From JAGUXG01 sp043798435 (GTDB lineage Bacteria > UBA9089 > UBA9088 > JAGUXG01), in the NCBI GenBank assembly GCA_043798435.1, contig JAZDOR010000197.1:1-5646 (forward strand): DNA of 5,646 bases, given 5' to 3'. The translations under genes and the position numbers were made by a program. Of this stretch, positions 4,621 to 5,646 are shown one piece after another. The first letter of the stretch is position 1. Every line of letters starts with the position of its first letter. The notes beneath the pieces were generated by a model. It did no database searches. It saw only the letters and a list, made by a program, of their open reading frames with translations, and had not been told where the DNA came from.

Positions 4621-5067
4621 ATGAAAAAGATTGGTTTGTTGCTTTTGCTTCCAGCTCTTTGCTTTGCTAAAGAGTGGGGAGTAGGCGTGAACTATCCAGG
4701 TTTGGGTGTCAAGTATGGCTTAGACAAAAAGAATACTGTTGAGCTTAGAACCCAATTTGGAGAGGATGTCTTTGTGATTGGACCAAGGCTCTATCACAGT
4801 ATCAGTTCTATGGGAAAGACTGTTGTTTATGGGGGTGGAGAGGTAGATTACCTTACCTTTAAGGGTGCGGTATCAAAGGGTTCGGGCTTTGTCTTTCTGG
4901 GCTTTGCTGGCTTAGAATATCCTGTGAGTCCAAATGTGGGGCTAAGTGTGGATTTTGGTCCAGCCTTTATTAGTCTCAAAGACAAGGATAGCAAGGAGAG
5001 TGACTCCGGGGTAGACCTGGTGATGAACATCGGGCTAACCTATTACTTCAAAGGGGGTGAAAAATAA
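4621..5067 (+). CDS. Secreted small outer-membrane beta-barrel-like protein, function unknown
   Basis: A 148-residue protein. Residues 1-16 (MKKIGLLLLLPALCFA) form a clear Sec signal peptide with likely cleavage before KEWGVG; PALC does not fit a lipobox, so it is not a lipoprotein by this pattern. The mature part alternates short amphipathic, Gly- and aromatic-rich strands with turns (VGVNYPGLGVKYGLD, NTVELRTQFGEDVFVIGPRL, GKTVVYGGGEVDYLTF, VGLSVDFGPAFISLKD, VDLVMNIGLTYYF), the pattern of small porin-like or OmpA-like barrels, and the last strand ends in aromatic YYF. I do not recognise a specific family. The start is set by AGGAGGTG at 4609. Its TAA overlaps the next ATG by one base, so the two proteins are probably made together and both exported. 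Upstream lie CAGG repeats and no obvious promoter hexamers. Confidence 0.85.
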   Translation: MKKIGLLLLLPALCFAKEWGVGVNYPGLGVKYGLDKKNTVELRTQFGEDVFVIGPRLYHSISSMGKTVVYGGGEVDYLTFKGAVSKGSGFVFLGFAGLEYPVSPNVGLSVDFGPAFISLKDKDSKESDSGVDLVMNIGLTYYFKGGEK

Positions 5068-5646
5068 TGAAGAGTATAGCCACATTTTTTATAGTAGTCG
5101 GGCTTCTGCCTGGGGTGCTTTCAGCAGAGTTTGGTCTTGGCTTACCAGGTGTAATCAAGAAAAGGGTTGAGAAGATTGACAAGAAGGTTTCTGAGAGAAA
5201 ACCTGCTTCATCCCAATGGTTATTTATTGAAGGTGAAGGAAGTTATTGGATAGATCTATTCACAGCCACTTCCCAGGATGTTGATGGCTTTAACCTTTAT
5301 AGAAGGACTCCTGATACTTCCTGGCATCTGTTAAATACCTCTCTAATCCCTTCTGATCCTGACAGCGGACTGGAAATGGGTTATTTTCCAGACACTAGCA
5401 GCCTTACACTTGGCACAACATACATTTATCAAGCCAAAGCGGTTAAGAATGGACAGGAGATATTGACCAGCAATGAGGCAATGGTAACCTTTCAGGGCTA
5501 CTATAATCCACCTGATCTTACTGGAGGAACACCTGCTGAAGGAGCTACAGGGGTAGGCGTAACCCCAACCTTTGCGTGGAATGGTGTTACGGGTGCAGCA
5601 AGGTATTGGATAGTTGTGTTTGATGATGAAGATTTAGGATGGATAA
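5067..5646 (+). CDS. Secreted FN3-domain protein, 5' part (runs off the window)
   Basis: 193 codons are visible with no stop. Residues 1-20 (MKSIATFFIVVGLLPGVLSA) form a Sec signal peptide with probable cleavage after LSA. A short Lys-rich helical stretch (about 29-45, VIKKRVEKIDKKVSERK) follows. Residues about 58-142 look like a beta-sandwich of FN3 type (VDGFNLYRRTPDTSWHLLN, then GTTYIYQAKAVKNGQEI and SNEAMVTF). A second FN3-like unit opens at about 148 (PPDLTGGTPAEGATGVGVTP, then TFAWNGVTGAARYWIVVFD). The start overlaps the preceding stop in TAATG, the usual sign of translational coupling, and GGGGG in the preceding codons (5053-5057) could act as a ribosome site. The protein is most likely exported and may act at the envelope with the barrel protein before it. 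No catalytic domain is visible in this part. Confidence 0.85.
   Translation, partial: MKSIATFFIVVGLLPGVLSAEFGLGLPGVIKKRVEKIDKKVSERKPASSQWLFIEGEGSYWIDLFTATSQDVDGFNLYRRTPDTSWHLLNTSLIPSDPDSGLEMGYFPDTSSLTLGTTYIYQAKAVKNGQEILTSNEAMVTFQGYYNPPDLTGGTPAEGATGVGVTPTFAWNGVTGAARYWIVVFDDEDLGWI

Noticed and set aside
4848..5030. 60-codon minus-strand frame in the barrel-protein gene
   Set aside because: It is low-complexity Ser/Leu/Pro sequence antisense to a convincing secreted protein.

Overview
The window reads as a decaying accessory stretch from an uncultivated, probably diderm (outer-membrane-bearing) bacterium. Secreted multi-domain proteins with PEGA, Ig-like and FN3 modules, ISL3 and IS630 remnants, and GCAGAG-rich foldback repeats together resemble genomes of candidate phyla such as Desantisbacteria or Omnitrophica. 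That placement is an impression from protein style; there is no marker gene to test it.

Left part (1-2580): the C-terminal end of a broken ISL3-family transposase (+) runs to about 485 and has truncated a large surface-protein gene on the minus strand (about 494-2579). The surface gene is itself broken twice more: by a 121-bp near-perfect tandem duplication (1175-1416), and by a one-base deletion in the loop of a perfect 9-bp hairpin (2012-2035). Mentally undoing these two events gives one continuous frame of roughly 650 residues: PEGA domain, adhesin-type beta domain, Ig-like domain, FN3 domain, then two further beta-rich modules. Its 5' end is missing.

Middle (2580-3127): no intact gene. 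It holds a 22-bp perfect palindrome between 7-bp direct repeats, the C-terminal tail of an IS630-family transposase, and a 151-bp MITE-like foldback element. The foldback element has 14-bp terminal inverted repeats and an exact 8-bp target duplication, and sits at the transposase stop codon.

mfd remnant (3128-3869, minus): a fragment of transcription-repair coupling factor carrying helicase motifs V and VI and part of the C-terminal domain. It is cut at both ends and disrupted by a 73-bp palindromic insertion flanked by CTTGAT repeats. Removing exactly 73 bp restores the frame and the family consensus.

Right part (3902-5646, plus): the only apparently intact genes. A 124-aa PaREP1/HEPN-like protein has a plausible promoter just upstream. 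Next come a spacer with a strong intrinsic terminator (4394-4435) and a CAGG-rich repeat pair. A secreted small beta-barrel-like protein (4621-5067) follows, overlapping by one base (TAATG) a secreted FN3-type protein that runs off the window. The last two look like a translationally coupled envelope operon.

I do not see a clear new multi-gene system. The most interesting content is the set of small non-autonomous palindromic elements whose insertion boundaries can be read to the base, especially the 73-bp element inside mfd and the 151-bp foldback element.
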